A stretch of 33,044 nucleotides of DNA, from the IMG/VR virus record IMGVR_UViG_3300042868_004861, positions 1 through 33,044 of that record. The stretch is one strand, 5' to 3'. Position numbers and translations under genes: made by a program. This DNA comes from a virus. Below, piece after piece: positions 7,072 to 15,142 of the stretch. Numbering within the stretch: the stretch's first letter is position 1; each line of letters opens with the position of its first letter. Under the pieces are notes generated by a model. The model did not search any database and was not told the origin of the DNA. It saw nothing but the letters and a program-made list of their open reading frames with translations.

Positions 7072-9632
7072 ACCATGACTTCAGCGAACTGAACCAAAAG
7101 GCATTACCATACATCGAATCCATCGTGCGCGAAATGTTCCCGCAGGGGAAGAAATCGGGAAAGGAGTGGAAAATCGGGTCATTAAGTGGCGAATCGGGAA
7201 CATCGATGTCGATCAACACCCAAACCGGGATGTGGTCTGATTTTGCCACCGGGGACAAGGGTGGAATTTTAAGACTGATCCAACTCGCCCGGGATACTGA
7301 CATAAAATCTGCGGCAGAATGGCTTGCTGGCAAAATAGGATCCGCGCCAACCCCTGCGCCATCGAAATCCGATACATGGGTTTCGATGCAATTTGCTCCC
7401 GAGCCAGCAAATGAGTTTGTGCTGATGAATAAAGGCAGAAAACCCGCAGCGGTCTGGGAGTATTTGGGCAAGGATAAGGAAATTCGCGGATATGTCGCCC
7501 GGTTCGATACGCCAGCGGGTAAAGAGGTTTTGCCGCTGACATGGTGCAAGTCGACATCAGGCGCAACAGGGTGGAAATGGAAGGCAATGGCGGAGCCTCG
7601 CCCGCTATATAATCTGCCGGAAATCATCAGGAATTCAGATCCGATCATCATTGCTGAGGGTGAAAAAGCTGCCTCCGCCTTGATCGCTGCGGGCTGGAAT
7701 GCGACCACTTGGTCCGGCGGATCATCGGCGCATGGCAAAACCTACTGGGAGCCATTGCGTGACCGAGAATGCGTCATATGGCCCGACAATGATTCTCCGG
7801 GGTTCCTTGCCGCTGAATCCATTGCAAAGCGCCTAGAATCGATCTGTGCGCGAATTAGCATGGTTGTGCCGCCAGTTGATGCTGAAGCCGGATGGGATGC
7901 TGCCGATGCCACCCTAGAACAGATGCGCCAACTGATCGATCATGCCGAGGCTCGGACATCGATCGCGCCGGGGCCGGGCGAGGATGCAGACACTGATTCA
8001 TTCCAGACCGATCGGATTGCCGACATGCCGTTTCGCCTGCTCGGGGCCGATGGCGAGTTGTTTTACTACATGCCGGATAAATCGCAACAGATTGTGAGTT
8101 TAGCAGCATCGGCCCATTCCAAGAATAACCTGATGCGCCTTGCGCCACTTCAGTCTTGGGAGATCGTGTTTCCCGGCAATAGCCAAGGGACGAATTGGGA
8201 TGCGGCAATCAATGCACTAATTCAGAGATCGCAATCCATGCCAATGTTCGATTCCCGGAGGATCCGGGGCCGGGGTTGCTGGATCGATGGCGGGGATATC
8301 GTTTACCATGCCGGCGATCGGCTGCTGATCAATGGTGGTGATGTCCCGATCCCTAAATACAATTCATCACGCCGGGCGATTTATCATGGCGCATTACGGA
8401 TTGATGCCGAGACTGATTCAATTTTGACCAATGCTGATTCAGCTAAATTGATCGACCTGTGCGAGATGCTATCGTGGGAGCGTCCATTGTATGGCAAACT
8501 GCTCGCCGGGTGGCTTGCCCTCGCCCCAATCGGCGGAGCATTGCGTTGGCGACCGCATATGTGGGTGACCGGGCCGAGCGGGTCAGGGAAATCATGGATC
8601 GTCTCAAACATCATCCAGCCGATTGTTGGTGATGCTGCATTGCATGTGCAGGGCGCGACATCCGAGGCAGGCATTCGCGGGATGCTTGGTTCCGATTCTC
8701 TTCCGGTGGTATTTGATGAAGCGGAATCTGAGGATAAAGCGTCACAGATGAGGTTTGAATCGATCCTGACCCTTGCCCGGCAATCATCAACGGAAACCGG
8801 AGCTGGGATCGTCAAAGGCACGGCACAGGGCGGTTCGGTCACCTATCTGATCCGATCAGCATTTTGCTTTGCGTCGATCGGAGTTGCGGCAGTCAAAAAG
8901 TCCGATGTGAGTCGCATTTCAATCCTTCAACTTCGCAAAAACATTGGGCGGGATGCCGCCGATCATTTCGACAAGGTGGTAGCATTATGGAAATCTACTG
9001 TATCAAATGATAGCTATTGTAGTAAATTCCGAGCAAGGTGCATTAAAAACGCAAAAATCATCCGAGAGAATTGCGAAATCTTTTCACGTGTTGCGGTTGA
9101 TTTCACCGGGGATAAACGCAGTGCAGATCAGATCGGGGCATTGCTAGCCGGGGCGTATTCTCTTACTACAAGCAAGCAGGTGAGTGATGTGATCGCTCTT
9201 GAATTTATGCAGCGGCAAGATTGGGCCGGATTCAAATCAGAGGATGTGGACAATGACGAAAACCAATGCCTTGCCCATCTCGCTGCAAGTTCGATCAGGT
9301 TCGATGTTGCCGGGGTAAATTATCAGCGCACGATTTCTGAGGTTATCGCAGACATCCAAAGCGATCCGCTTTCCGCCGATGATGCTGGGACAATGATGCG
9401 CCGGAAAGACCGCATGGATGCATTGCAGCGGCATGGGGTTAGGTTCTGCGCAGATAGCCGGGGCATATTCGTAGCGAATAACCATCCCGCTCTTGAGCAG
9501 ATATTCAGCCCGACCGCATGGGGCGCAAGTAAATGGAAACACCAACTTGAGCGAGTGACCGGAGCAAAACGCATGGGGGTAATGGCATTCGGCTCCCAGA
9601 TTCGCCAACGTTGCGTTTGGATCCCAATCTAA
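7068..9632 (+). CDS. TOPRIM/ATPase primase-helicase (854 aa)
   Basis: The N-terminal part carries the WSDFATGDKGG element (56-66) of phage/plasmid primases. A TOPRIM-like domain follows, with AEGEK (196-200) and WPDND (238-242). An ATPase/helicase domain has Walker A GPSGSGKS (502-509) and Walker B VVFDEAE (D550, E551), followed by a C-terminal region of about 300 residues. Together these synthesise primers and unwind DNA at the fork. No classical CHC2 zinc finger is seen. It is the last gene of the early unit and is followed by the hairpin at 9639-9667. With no phage polymerase present, it probably recruits the host replicase. Confidence 0.88.
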   Translation: MNHDFSELNQKALPYIESIVREMFPQGKKSGKEWKIGSLSGESGTSMSINTQTGMWSDFATGDKGGILRLIQLARDTDIKSAAEWLAGKIGSAPTPAPSKSDTWVSMQFAPEPANEFVLMNKGRKPAAVWEYLGKDKEIRGYVARFDTPAGKEVLPLTWCKSTSGATGWKWKAMAEPRPLYNLPEIIRNSDPIIIAEGEKAASALIAAGWNATTWSGGSSAHGKTYWEPLRDRECVIWPDNDSPGFLAAESIAKRLESICARISMVVPPVDAEAGWDAADATLEQMRQLIDHAEARTSIAPGPGEDADTDSFQTDRIADMPFRLLGADGELFYYMPDKSQQIVSLAASAHSKNNLMRLAPLQSWEIVFPGNSQGTNWDAAINALIQRSQSMPMFDSRRIRGRGCWIDGGDIVYHAGDRLLINGGDVPIPKYNSSRRAIYHGALRIDAETDSILTNADSAKLIDLCEMLSWERPLYGKLLAGWLALAPIGGALRWRPHMWVTGPSGSGKSWIVSNIIQPIVGDAALHVQGATSEAGIRGMLGSDSLPVVFDEAESEDKASQMRFESILTLARQSSTETGAGIVKGTAQGGSVTYLIRSAFCFASIGVAAVKKSDVSRISILQLRKNIGRDAADHFDKVVALWKSTVSNDSYCSKFRARCIKNAKIIRENCEIFSRVAVDFTGDKRSADQIGALLAGAYSLTTSKQVSDVIALEFMQRQDWAGFKSEDVDNDENQCLAHLAASSIRFDVAGVNYQRTISEVIADIQSDPLSADDAGTMMRRKDRMDALQRHGVRFCADSRGIFVANNHPALEQIFSPTAWGASKWKHQLERVTGAKRMGVMAFGSQIRQRCVWIPI

Positions 9633-9638
9633 ACTAAA

Positions 9639-9667
9639 CCGCCCCGGGGAATCAAACCCCGGGGCGG
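9639..9667. terminator. Bidirectional terminator hairpin between converging units
   Basis: CCGCCCCGGGG (9639-9649) and CCCCGGGGCGG (9657-9667) form a perfect 11-bp GC stem with a 7-nt loop. On the minus strand the stem is followed by TTTAGTTTAG, giving a U-rich tail for the late unit; on the plus strand no U-run follows. It sits exactly between the stop of the last early gene (9632) and the stop of the last late gene (9710). Confidence 0.9.
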
Positions 9668-9709
9668 AAACATGAAACAGGAACGCGAACCAAACGCCCC
9701 GCCGGGAGA

Positions 9710-9952
9710 TTAAGATTTTCGTTTATGCATTGCAAGGTTATTTTGTATGGTGTTCCAGTCGCTAAATCCATCAACTAAACCCGAATCGGTTATCGATCGC
9801 TTGCAGGATTTTCCACCGCACCAAATCAACCTGCTACCGGGTTGGTAATCGTGATCAGGTTGTTTCCCGCATGTCTGGCATGGGATCGCTTTTGAGCGGA
9901 AATAAACGATTGCAAATTGTGATTCCCATGTAATTTGCTCTTGGTCGATCAC
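9710..9952 (-). CDS. Lar-like zinc protein (80 aa)
   Basis: CQTCGKQP, then WCGGKSC, then a C-terminal FSDWNTIQN resemble the layout of Lar-type restriction-alleviation proteins (two Cys pairs, then a helix with an A-I-x-x-W-N element). Lar proteins modulate type I restriction in enteric phages. Whether this one does is inference; other small zinc proteins share the pattern. It is the last gene of the late unit and overlaps the previous gene by 4 bp. Confidence 0.55.
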   Translation of the reverse strand: MIDQEQITWESQFAIVYFRSKAIPCQTCGKQPDHDYQPGSRLIWCGGKSCKRSITDSGLVDGFSDWNTIQNNLAMHKRKS

Positions 9953-10191
9953 GCTTTTTTATAGATATTTATCATTGTCCCATTTCGGCGGATTGACCTT
10001 TTTGTTAGGGTGTTATTTTCACACATTGAACCAATTCTGTTTTTAGCTATGGTGTAAGTCATTTTCGGATCAGTTTTTTTTGCCTCATCGACAAAATCCA
10101 TCACGCTAAATTCATCATCTTGCTGCGGCTCATCAACTAATTTTGAAAGAGCAAATTGCAGACTCGACAGGTTTCCTAGTTTCTTAGCCAT
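9949..10191 (-). CDS. Small winged-helix-like protein (80 aa)
   Basis: I chose the ATG at 10191 (AAC-ATG, 1 bp after the phosphoesterase stop) over an in-frame start at 10377 that would overlap that gene by 185 bp. The C-terminal half (TYTIAKNRIGSMCENNTLTKRSIRRNGTMINIY) has the look of a winged helix: recognition helix, then a basic beta-hairpin. It could be a late regulator or a structural adaptor. No precise family is recognised. Confidence 0.65.
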   Translation of the reverse strand: MAKKLGNLSSLQFALSKLVDEPQQDDEFSVMDFVDEAKKTDPKMTYTIAKNRIGSMCENNTLTKRSIRRNGTMINIYKKA

Positions 10192-10192
10192 G

Positions 10193-10987
10193 TTATTTTG
10201 CAGTATAAACTCGCGGATGGACAATCGGTAGTTCGCCTTTCTCAACCGATCGCCAGTCGAGAATGACCGCGCTAGGTTGCGGTATTGCAGCCGGGACAAC
10301 TTTGCGCCCGAATCGTGTAATTCCCTGCCATGCTCCAGTAACGATCGACATCGAGTTTCCGTCAGACCACACGCCATGCCGATGCCTGTGCGCCCGACAG
10401 ATCACCTTCGGGATCGGTCTGCCCATGCGTGCCGCTTCGTGTATTTCCACGCCAAGATTGATGCTGTGTTGTGCCGCTTCGAGGTAGGGGCGCGAGGTGG
10501 TGCCGATGTGGTGAGCGAATGAAACGAGGCATCCGTTCACATCGAGGTCGAGGCGATCCCATGCGTGTTGACCAGTCTGCGGGTCACGTGTTCCGTTCAA
10601 TGCAGCCCCGATGCGGATCTCGTCATTGCGGGTGTGGCACTCCGTGCCTTTGACGACATGAACCCGGCTCGCCCGGGCTGATAGCAAACCGAGGACATCA
10701 AGCACGGCAGTTGTCTGGTCACTAACATCTGCGGACATAACCTGCAATGTTCGATGGTGGATGCCTTCACATAGGTCACCATTGAGGACAAGCTCGAAAT
10801 CGTCCTTGCCGATGGTGGCCTTTGCCCATCCGAGCATGTCTTGCCAGCAGGCCCAAAGCCACTCCTGAAATTTATTCTGCCCGATCGGGAAACCTTCGTT
10901 GCAAACAAAGCCCTCGGGCCAAAGGCCGACTGTGGATCCGATGTGGAGATCAGAGAGAAGAAGGATAACTTTAGATTTAGATTTCAT
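10193..10987 (-). CDS. Calcineurin-like metallophosphoesterase (264 aa)
   Basis: The phosphoesterase motifs appear in order: SDLHIGS (about 11-17; D-x-H), NGDLCEG (GD), KGTECHTR in the place of the usual GNHE, AHH (about 156-158) and CRAHRHRHG (about 196-204). The two-metal centre should hydrolyse phosphoesters; the substrate is unknown, with nucleotides or DNA ends possible. The GNHE-to-GTECH replacement at the third motif is worth noting. The gene lies downstream of the lysis cassette in the late unit and is coupled to the preceding gene by ATGA. Confidence 0.85.
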   Translation of the reverse strand: MKSKSKVILLLSDLHIGSTVGLWPEGFVCNEGFPIGQNKFQEWLWACWQDMLGWAKATIGKDDFELVLNGDLCEGIHHRTLQVMSADVSDQTTAVLDVLGLLSARASRVHVVKGTECHTRNDEIRIGAALNGTRDPQTGQHAWDRLDLDVNGCLVSFAHHIGTTSRPYLEAAQHSINLGVEIHEAARMGRPIPKVICRAHRHRHGVWSDGNSMSIVTGAWQGITRFGRKVVPAAIPQPSAVILDWRSVEKGELPIVHPRVYTAK

Positions 10988-11280
10988 TTGCGTTTAACTT
11001 TTTGAGTCAATTTAGTCCATGCCGGAAAGAATGTATTTTCAAGGCATCTCACTACTGATTCCTCAATATCGTCAAATGACTTAGAATAGCTTAAACCTGA
11101 AATGGCAAATGCCGCATGGATCATCTCATGCCTGAGTGTTAATTCCATAGTCTGCGGGTCTGCTTTTCTTAGCGTTATCTTTAAGTTATCAAGGCAGAAT
11201 TGTCCATATTCGGAAAGGTTTTCTTCTACGGATATACTGACCCGCTGTCCGCCAATTAAGACTGATTTAGGAATTTTCAT
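10984..11280 (-). CDS. Small HExxH metallopeptidase-like protein (98 aa)
   Basis: The motif RHEMIHAAF (about 51-59) is a zincin HExxH in a mini-protein with N-terminal beta-strands, similar in layout to small SprT-like or phage peptidase-like proteins. A third zinc ligand may be a Glu in the following helix (DIEESVVRCLE). Function unknown: protein processing, or a structural zinc fold without activity. Overlaps both neighbours by 4 bp. Confidence 0.7.
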   Translation of the reverse strand: MKIPKSVLIGGQRVSISVEENLSEYGQFCLDNLKITLRKADPQTMELTLRHEMIHAAFAISGLSYSKSFDDIEESVVRCLENTFFPAWTKLTQKVKRK

Positions 11281-11840
11281 CTCGTTGCTTGAAAATGCAT
11301 TGCATCACGCCCCCAGAATGCCCCGGCAGCAAGCCAACCTTCTTTGGCGAATTCTTCCATGACCTGAATCGGCATGGTCGCGTTAATCGGCCAAGCTCGA
11401 TGATTGCCATTTGGTGCAGGATCCAGATCGATTGCAGCACCCCGAGCGTGAAGCGATGGAAGCAATCCGCCGCGCATCGGTCGGTTGTTATAACATCCAG
11501 CGTATTGCTCGAGGATCCATCCGCATGATCCGCCATCGATTGACACTAGCACGCGATGGAGGGAATCGGCAACCTTGCGATGGCATCGAATAGATTTGAC
11601 CTTTTGCCCATCATATCTCACGCCGAGGCCGGATACGTCAATCGGGACGAGTTTAGATTCATCGCCGGCATTGCCGTAAAATTCCATCAGCGATGCCTGA
11701 TCCGATCGAGGCCAAGGGTTTTCCAATGGCATGAGGGATTTAAGATGCGTCTGACATGCAGCAATTGACTTGCGCCCCCAAAATCCATCAGGGGTGGTTC
11801 CGATCCGCTTTTGCAGATGGTAGATTTCCGTATAGGTCAT
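11277..11840 (-). CDS. Endolysin, M15 D-Ala-D-Ala-type peptidase (187 aa)
   Basis: A short N-terminal segment (LQKRIGTTPDGFWGRKS, about 9-25) resembles a peptidoglycan-binding helix. The catalytic domain has SLHARGAAIDLDP (SxHxxGxAxD zinc and catalytic residues) and a C-terminal MHFQ that supplies the second His. It cleaves peptide bonds in murein to release progeny. It has no signal peptide, so it should depend on the upstream holin. Its leader holds alternating GTCAAG/CTTGAC repeats (11842-11885). Confidence 0.9.
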   Translation of the reverse strand: MTYTEIYHLQKRIGTTPDGFWGRKSIAACQTHLKSLMPLENPWPRSDQASLMEFYGNAGDESKLVPIDVSGLGVRYDGQKVKSIRCHRKVADSLHRVLVSIDGGSCGWILEQYAGCYNNRPMRGGLLPSLHARGAAIDLDPAPNGNHRAWPINATMPIQVMEEFAKEGWLAAGAFWGRDAMHFQATR

Positions 11841-11841
11841 G

Positions 11842-11885
11842 CTTGATATGTCAAGTTGGGCTTGACCTATTGTTCATAAGTCAAG
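11842..11885 (-). promoter_or_regulatory. Alternating inverted repeats in the lysin leader
   Basis: CTTGA (11842-11846), GTCAAG (11850-11855), CTTGAC (11861-11866) and GTCAAG (11880-11885) alternate in orientation within 44 bp, between the coiled-coil gene and the lysin start at 11840. The mRNA could form either of two mutually exclusive stems next to the start codon. This would suit timing of lysin translation; regulation is inferred, the repeats are seen. Confidence 0.5.
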
Positions 11886-12081
11886 CAATCCGCCTCCAGA
11901 TGCAGGAATCCATGCCGCAGCCTTTGGATAGCCTAGCAACTTCAGTTTGCAGATTGGAAATGATCCGGTCTTGCGCTTCAAGCCGATTGTTCATGGTGCG
12001 CCAGAGTAACCCGGCCAAGGTGGCAATTACGCTACCAAGGCCGATCAAGACACCGAGGATCCATTCAACAGGGATGGTCAT
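11881..12081 (-). CDS. Membrane-anchored coiled-coil lysis protein (66 aa)
   Basis: An N-terminal transmembrane helix (about 8-27) is followed by a coiled coil (MNNRLEAQDRIISNLQTEVARLS) and a Cys-containing tail. The layout is that of XhlA-like or spanin-like lysis accessories. It sits between the holin-like gene and the endolysin. The start overlaps the holin-like stop by 1 bp (TAATG). Confidence 0.7.
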   Translation of the reverse strand: MTIPVEWILGVLIGLGSVIATLAGLLWRTMNNRLEAQDRIISNLQTEVARLSKGCGMDSCIWRRIA

Positions 12082-12236
12082 TAGCGGCGGCTATCTTGCG
12101 CTTTAACGAGGCCGAAACCCGCGGTGAGTGCGGCGATAGCACCCATGAAATCTGGGTTGCCACCTTTAAGGACTTGAACGCCCACATTGGCGAGCGTTGC
12201 GACGATTGTTAAGATGCCTAGTGCGGTAGTTTTCAT
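12081..12236 (-). CDS. Holin-like membrane protein (51 aa)
   Basis: I chose ATG 12236 (MKTTALGIL) over the 61-aa frame starting at 12266. There are two hydrophobic segments (about 3-20 and 27-43) separated by a short polar turn (KGGNPDF), with a basic C-terminus, as in small class II holins. It is first in a three-gene lysis cassette. The holin call rests on topology and position only. Confidence 0.65.
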   Translation of the reverse strand: MKTTALGILTIVATLANVGVQVLKGGNPDFMGAIAALTAGFGLVKAQDSRR

Positions 12237-12256
12237 GATGTGTGTATGTGTTGAGA

Positions 12257-12583
12257 TTATGCCCAAAAGACATTCGGGACATCGGGGTTAAATTCTGGTC
12301 TGGGAATGGAGATCTCGCTGCCAGCGTCATCCTCGACTGTCCAGTCGGATGCCCAGAAAATAAACTGCTCGCCGCCTGCGGGAATCGGGATGCCGATCAG
12401 ATCGCGGAACAGCACCCACCATTGTCCATCGCCATTATGCTCGCCGATGATGTGGAGCGCGTACTCATGGGACGCGAGGGTGATTTGCTCGTTGCCGTCC
12501 TCGTCGATGGTCGCAAAGCCGTTTGCTAGCCCGAATTGGACTGCGGTGGCGCGGTCGGGAAATTTGAGAAGGTAGTCGGTCAT
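12257..12583 (-). CDS. Fibre-associated hypothetical protein (108 aa)
   Basis: The start at 12583 overlaps the upstream stop by ATGA; the longer frame from 12655 lies within the previous gene. The protein is acidic and Trp-rich, with no membrane segment. Placed after the receptor-binding protein and before the lysis genes, it may be a fibre chaperone or a small tail-tip protein. No family is recognised. Confidence 0.65.
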   Translation of the reverse strand: MTDYLLKFPDRATAVQFGLANGFATIDEDGNEQITLASHEYALHIIGEHNGDGQWWVLFRDLIGIPIPAGGEQFIFWASDWTVEDDAGSEISIPRPEFNPDVPNVFWA

Positions 12584-13851
12584 ACCGTGAGGGCTTGGAG
12601 TTTTGCGTTGGGCAGGCGTTTCTTGTAGTAGCGGAGTGACTCGACACATCCACACATCGTGTTGCCACCTTGCCCTGCGCCGATTCTCATGCGGTCAACA
12701 GTTGGGGTCGTCCCGCTTGTATCGGTTACAGCCGCGCCACCATTGATGCTGGAAGCAAAGTCGTCTAGCTTGTAAGCCCCAATGAGCTTGAATGATGTAT
12801 TGGCCGAAACCGTTCCTGCATCAATGGCCACAAGTTCGCTGCCGCCATCTGTGACTTTGAAAAAGGGATTAGTTCCCTCTGTTCTAAGTCGTATCATTTC
12901 ATTGGCGGTGTTGTCATCTGCGGTGAGAACTGTTCTATCCCCGCTCGCGGGAGTAAATGCGTTTGTCAGCATCGTCCCTTCGCTCTGATTATAGAAGCTC
13001 GTAAAGTCACCCCCCGTAATACTGCACACATCCGCGCTACGCACCACGCTGGCAGTCGTTGTCGAGATGTAGGAGGTGGGGAAGGAGCCGACTTCTAGTT
13101 GTGCGCCCCAAATAAGGGACGATTGAACCCCATCTCCTAAATAAACCCTGTTAGCCCAAATCCCATTTCTCGATAATCTTATATCAAGAGTAGCGGATGC
13201 GGCAGAGGTTGCAACAACTGAAAACTGAACTCTATACCAACCATCTGGATAAGCTGTGGAACTGACATTTATCGGTACTCCGGGAGATCCAATGCCAGTC
13301 GATATTACTCCGTTGGTTAAATTCACGGATATAAAGGAAGCTGTAACTAAATTTGTTGCCCCAATCAATAAAAACTGATTGCTTGATGGTTTTCTTTTTA
13401 CAAATACTGAAAATGTATATGTTGCCCCAATGGTTGCGGTTACAGTGTTCTGGACGCAAGTATGTGTAGCATTCAGAGAATCCTCTACCAGTTCGTTTGC
13501 AGTTGATGCTCCAGTTGGTGCGGTGTATAGGGTTCCAGAAATGCTTGAATTTGATTTAACCCATGTAGAATTAGCAAAATCCTCACTCCTCGAAAGTAAA
13601 TTCGTCCTCGACTCCTCGATCAGCAACCCACGGCTCGCAAGAGTCACGGGGTCGTGGTCGAAGCGGGCAACATTAACAGCGGCAGTCTGGATCAAGCCAT
13701 TGCTACCCACGAATGTGGCACTACTCGCGCGGGTAAAGGTTGGCGTTGGGCCGACCCGAGCGGTGAGCGATTTGGTCGCCGCAAACGGAAGGTCGAGCGA
13801 CAACTGGTCGTTGCTCGATAGGTTCGCTCGCGATGTCTTGAGGATCATCAT
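12580..13851 (-). CDS. Receptor-binding/spike-fibre protein (423 aa)
   Basis: The N-terminal part (FTRASSATFV, then EESRTNLL, about 38-85) is the signature of phage head-spike/tail-fibre proteins with carbohydrate-binding-like beta-sandwich domains. A second sandwich with YPDGWYRVQFSV follows, and a C-terminal LamG-like part. It probably binds a surface glycan of the host. Residues about 94-240 (13130-13570) are AT-rich and low in GATC compared with the flanks, as if exchanged. Coupled by ATGA to the upstream fibre gene. Confidence 0.75.
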   Translation of the reverse strand: MMILKTSRANLSSNDQLSLDLPFAATKSLTARVGPTPTFTRASSATFVGSNGLIQTAAVNVARFDHDPVTLASRGLLIEESRTNLLSRSEDFANSTWVKSNSSISGTLYTAPTGASTANELVEDSLNATHTCVQNTVTATIGATYTFSVFVKRKPSSNQFLLIGATNLVTASFISVNLTNGVISTGIGSPGVPINVSSTAYPDGWYRVQFSVVATSAASATLDIRLSRNGIWANRVYLGDGVQSSLIWGAQLEVGSFPTSYISTTTASVVRSADVCSITGGDFTSFYNQSEGTMLTNAFTPASGDRTVLTADDNTANEMIRLRTEGTNPFFKVTDGGSELVAIDAGTVSANTSFKLIGAYKLDDFASSINGGAAVTDTSGTTPTVDRMRIGAGQGGNTMCGCVESLRYYKKRLPNAKLQALTV

Positions 13852-14768
13852 ACGAGGTTACCGCTCAGGTTGTAGACTCCCGCCCCAACCCGCATGAGCG
13901 AGGCCGGTGCGTGCTGCCCTGCGGTGGCGAGCAGGTTGCCGAAGGAGTTGATCGTTGCGCCTGCGCCTGCTTGGAAAGTGATGCGGCCTGTGCCTGCTTG
14001 AATGACCATGCACGAAAACCCAGCCGCGAGCGTCGATGGCACGGTGATGGTGACGGCGGATGATGCTGTGCAGCGCACCACGAGGTTGTTGTCGGTATCG
14101 GCGAGCGTGATCGATGTCGCTGCGTTATCGGCGATCGTGAGAGATGGCTCTGGGCCGGTGGGGCCGGTGTCCCCGGTTAGGCCAGTCTGACCTGTATCGC
14201 CCTTGTCCCCGGTCACAAAGAAATCAAACGCGACAATCTCGTTACTATCAAAAGCGGAACCCGATACGTATGTTCCATTGATGTGATGATGATTGCCCTC
14301 GTCAGTTACGCTTGTGACAAGGAAATTAAAATGACTGGTGTCTGAATTTGAGTTGCTACGGATCACAACCCGCGCCTTGATTACCGATGTCGAGTCATCA
14401 ATTAACTCTAGTAATGCACTGGTGCTTGTGCCGTCAAAATCCGTATCCCGAATCGCAATCCGAGTCACAGCACTTAAAGTTGAGCTATTAAATTTAAGAT
14501 GCCCGGGACTCGGTGCGCCGGGGCTTGTGCTCGTGTCGAATCTGTATTTCAGCCCAGCACGGTCACCTTGGATGCCTTGATCACCCTTGGGCAGAACTAG
14601 ATTCAATTCTTGACTTGGGGATGATCCGGTAATGTTCGCAAATGCGGAAGCACCACTCTCCACCGTTCCGATTGTAAGGATATTCGGCGGCCCAGATGGG
14701 CCTTGATTGATGGAAACAATTGATGGCTCATCAGATGATGATCTGATTTCTACGATTTCTATGCTCAT
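13848..14768 (-). CDS. Tail fibre with short collagen-like segments (306 aa)
   Basis: I chose ATG 14768 (ATGA overlap) over the longer 14855 frame, which would begin inside the previous gene. Gly-X-Y triplets occur at about residues 62-70 (PKGDQGIQGDRAG) and again in GDKGDTGQTGLTGDTGPTGP, as in trimeric phage fibres. Between them is a beta-rich domain, and the C-terminus is a beta-structured tip (SCMVIQAGTGRITFQAG) seen in many fibres. It is likely a receptor-contacting or linking fibre. Confidence 0.75.
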   Translation of the reverse strand: MSIEIVEIRSSSDEPSIVSINQGPSGPPNILTIGTVESGASAFANITGSSPSQELNLVLPKGDQGIQGDRAGLKYRFDTSTSPGAPSPGHLKFNSSTLSAVTRIAIRDTDFDGTSTSALLELIDDSTSVIKARVVIRSNSNSDTSHFNFLVTSVTDEGNHHHINGTYVSGSAFDSNEIVAFDFFVTGDKGDTGQTGLTGDTGPTGPEPSLTIADNAATSITLADTDNNLVVRCTASSAVTITVPSTLAAGFSCMVIQAGTGRITFQAGAGATINSFGNLLATAGQHAPASLMRVGAGVYNLSGNLV

Positions 14769-15139
14769 GATCGAGATGCGATTTGACGGAACTTGATTGT
14801 GCCGCCAGCGATGTAAATCACCCCGCCAGATGGGGTATCCAGCACCAAATCCCATTGGTAAACGCCGGGCGGAACATTAGCAGTCTGCTCGTCGGTTTTC
14901 GATACGACAATGATTCCATTTGCCGGGGTGGGGATTGTCGGGGTTAGATCGACCACCACAATGCTGGATGCGATTGTGGAACGAACCTTGGCCCGGGCGG
15001 AATATCCGGTGAGGTTGAATGCCGCGCCATCCTCGTCCTTGCAGGAAAAGGATAAGCTCAATGTTTCGCCGGAATGGGCATTAAGATTTGTTCCCGCCAT
15101 TGCGCCGATTTGCATACCATAACCCATGCGATTTGGCAA
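14765..15139 (-). CDS. Baseplate/tail Ig-like protein (124 aa)
   Basis: The product is a small beta-sandwich-like protein; YSARAKVRST and GVYQWDLVLDTPSGG resemble BppU-like or fibre-attachment domains of siphophages. It begins 3 bp after the stop of the upstream tail gene and ends in ATGA overlap with the fibre gene, so it probably joins fibre to baseplate. An in-frame ATG at 15127 is also possible as start. Confidence 0.6.
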   Translation of the reverse strand: MPNRMGYGMQIGAMAGTNLNAHSGETLSLSFSCKDEDGAAFNLTGYSARAKVRSTIASSIVVVDLTPTIPTPANGIIVVSKTDEQTANVPPGVYQWDLVLDTPSGGVIYIAGGTIKFRQIASRS

Positions 15140-15142
15140 GGA

